From contig NZ_OY762512.1 of NCBI RefSeq assembly GCF_963665995.1, forward strand, positions 2,790,001 to 2,854,000: 64,000 bases of DNA. The letters are read 5' to 3'. Numbering within the stretch: position 1 is the first letter of the stretch; each line of letters opens with the position of its first letter. Below the pieces are notes generated by a model, which worked only from the letters and a program-made list of their open reading frames with translations, had not been told where the DNA came from and made no database searches. This DNA comes from Pleurocapsa sp. FMAR1. Its GTDB lineage: Bacteria; Cyanobacteriota; Cyanobacteriia; Cyanobacteriales; Xenococcaceae. Shown here in pieces: positions 62,617 to 64,000 of this stretch. The translations under genes were made by a program, and so were the position numbers.

Positions 62617-63747
62617 TCACCCTATTCCTGGGATAAACTTTAATTTCTGAGTCGCTTTGTCAGCAACTTGAGAATAGCTTAATTCGCCACAGAGAATTTT
62701 ACCCATAAGTTGACCAGCAGTAGGACGTTTGACCCCTAGCTTATAGGCAATCTTAGGAGCTTTATAAAACAAATTAGCTAAGAAGTCTGCTTTGGCTAAA
62801 TTTGCTCCCCATTCCTGGTTAATTGTTTCTGTATAGTTGGCTAAAGCATTAGCATCTCCTTGAAGCGCATTACTAACTGCTGCTGCTGCTTGGACTCCTG
62901 TAAACATCCCAGGACGAATACCTTCCCCAATGAGCGGATCGACCATTCCTGCTGCTTCTCCTACGAGTAAAATGCGATCGCTGTGTAAAGGACGATCTTT
63001 CTGCCATAAATTGAGAGAGTGTTCTCTATATTCTCCCTGACTGGCATCTAAATCGAATAGTTCAGCGTATTTGGTTAGCTGTTTTTTTAGTTCGTCAGGC
63101 TTGCCTTGAGGATTACGCACATAAGCAGCACTGATTGAATAACCATCAGCTTTAGGAAAACACCACATAAAGCCGTTTTTTAATGAACCGAAATCAAAAA
63201 ATGCCGTTATTTTACGGCGATCGCTAACTTCTCCAGGAACTTGTAAACTAGCTGCTGCTATCTTCTGAGTATCAGTAAAACCAAGTAATTTTGCCACGGT
63301 ACTATTAGCACCATCGGCGGCGATTAAATATTTGCTTTTAAATACACCATTATTAGTTTCAACTTGCCAAGTATCTCCCTGCAAACTAACTCCTGTTACT
63401 TCTGTATCAGCTTTAAACTCAACTCCTTGACCTATGGCTTGCTCTATCAAAAAGTTATCAAACTGATCCCTTTGTACCATCCACATTGGAGTAACATTCT
63501 TTAGCTCAACCTCAGCAGGGTCACTCATCTTAAAAGTATATTTGACCTGAGAAACATGATTTTGTACTACAGGGGAAAAGTCAAAATCAAACCATTGAGC
63601 GATCGCAGGAGACACGCCACCACCGCAAGACTTGGTACGGGGAAAAGAAAGTTTTTCTAGCACTAAAATTGAATGCCCTTTTTTAGCTAGATGATAAGCA
63701 GCACTACCTCCAGCAGGACCAGCACCCACGATAATACAGTCAAACAT
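62617..63747 (-). CDS. Geranylgeranyl-reductase-family FAD oxidoreductase
   Basis: 376 residues, FAD-dependent. Seen: N-terminal dinucleotide motif CIIVGAGPAGGSAAYHLA (4-21), RTKSCGGGVSP, ADGANSTVAKLLG, and C-terminal LLVGEAAGMVDPLIGEGIRPGM (the GD-type FAD motif with Glu in place of Asp). Members reduce isoprenoid double bonds. Shorter and different from ChlP, which makes phytyl for chlorophyll, so the substrate here is open (quinone or lipid isoprenoids possible). Tail-to-tail with aroE, 23-base gap. Confidence 0.85.
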   Translation of the reverse strand: MFDCIIVGAGPAGGSAAYHLAKKGHSILVLEKLSFPRTKSCGGGVSPAIAQWFDFDFSPVVQNHVSQVKYTFKMSDPAEVELKNVTPMWMVQRDQFDNFLIEQAIGQGVEFKADTEVTGVSLQGDTWQVETNNGVFKSKYLIAADGANSTVAKLLGFTDTQKIAAASLQVPGEVSDRRKITAFFDFGSLKNGFMWCFPKADGYSISAAYVRNPQGKPDELKKQLTKYAELFDLDASQGEYREHSLNLWQKDRPLHSDRILLVGEAAGMVDPLIGEGIRPGMFTGVQAAAAVSNALQGDANALANYTETINQEWGANLAKADFLANLFYKAPKIAYKLGVKRPTAGQLMGKILCGELSYSQVADKATQKLKFIPGIG

Positions 63748-63897
63748 ACAAAAATACCTTACTATCTAAAAATATTGTTTTAAAACCTTTAATACCTTAA
63801 AGGAAGGAAAACAAATGCGCAACAAGGGAGTTATAACTTAATTAGACAAAAATAAATTAAACACGATCGCTAATTTACAACATGAGTTTCCCAAGAA

Positions 63898-64000
63898 TTA
63901 ATGAGTTTCTAGATAGCTTAATAGCCAATTAGCTGCGGTTGCTCTACGGGTTTCTCTAGGACCAAATTCCCCCAGCTTATAACCTTTAAAACCTAACTTT
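63898..64000 (-). CDS. C-terminal end of an unidentified protein (continues past the window)
   Basis: Thirty-three codons on the minus strand, open from the right edge to TAA (63900-63898). They read KLGFKGYKLGEFGPRETR, then RATAANWLLSYLETH. The tightly packed charged/aromatic pattern looks like real coding sequence. I do not recognise the protein. Confidence 0.5.
   Translation of the reverse strand, partial: KLGFKGYKLGEFGPRETRRATAANWLLSYLETH

Overview
The window is from a cyanobacterium with beta-carboxysomes and phycobilisomes. The evidence is a phycocyanobilin:ferredoxin oxidoreductase (pcyA) cut by the left edge, a CcmS-like carboxysome chaperone, a PetF/plastid-type gene repertoire, A+T-rich intergenic DNA, and very many copies of the HIP1 octamer GCGATCGC. 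Gene content (SemiSWEET, GH57, a Ni-SOD maturation protease, pentapeptide-repeat lipoproteins) together with the heavy load of small palindromic repeats fits a large-genome, unicellular-aggregate or pleurocapsalean type of organism. That placement is an inference.

Layout. 1-16.9 kb is ordinary chromosome: pcyA, an ExoD-family protein, ahcY, a secreted methyltransferase-like protein, dnaK, a SemiSWEET transporter, gpsA, a pentapeptide lipoprotein, an EAL-domain remnant, and a marR-emrA-emrB-emrB2 efflux cluster. 17-29.6 kb is a genomic scrapyard. It holds an IS630 element with clean TA-flanked ends but a dead transposase, a PAS fragment, a five-times-broken multidomain response regulator containing a perfect 68-bp palindrome, and an IS605-type tnpB interrupted by two (probably three) group II introns. 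An IS5-family remnant and a 500-bp cluster of G+C-rich hairpins follow. 28.4-64 kb is again ordinary chromosome. It carries ccmS, 5-FTHF cyclo-ligase, sulfurtransferase, an ABC-F ATPase, a membrane-anchored response regulator, cysC, a STAS protein, a SodX-like protease, rpmI-rplT, a SWIM protein, VanY-type carboxypeptidase, malic enzyme, trmB and TerB. After these come a type II restriction-modification pair of NgoPII type coupled to an orphan sugar permease, a DUF362 protein, a Ski2-like helicase, GH57, a four-repeat CARDB protein, aroE and a geranylgeranyl-reductase-family protein.

The main story is genome decay with visible mechanisms. (i) tnpB can be rebuilt across intron 1: the exon bases on either side of 21619-24106 join in frame, and both introns 1 and 2 have EBS1-like hexamers complementary to their 5' exons. 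(ii) At least two families of small palindromic repeats have entered coding sequences. Some insertions break a gene (IS630 transposase, tnpB, IS5, response regulator). Others stay in frame (a 17-residue insert in an otherwise intact intron reverse transcriptase, a short insert in the cytosine methyltransferase, the start of the secreted methyltransferase-like protein). (iii) Three lesions are associated with new perfect inverted repeats; one is a single T insertion that perfects a quasi-palindrome, the signature of template switching during replication.

Limits: everything rests on reading one sequence by eye. Family names come from recognised motifs. No alignment, folding or database search was run, and the 5' end of the putative third intron could not be placed.
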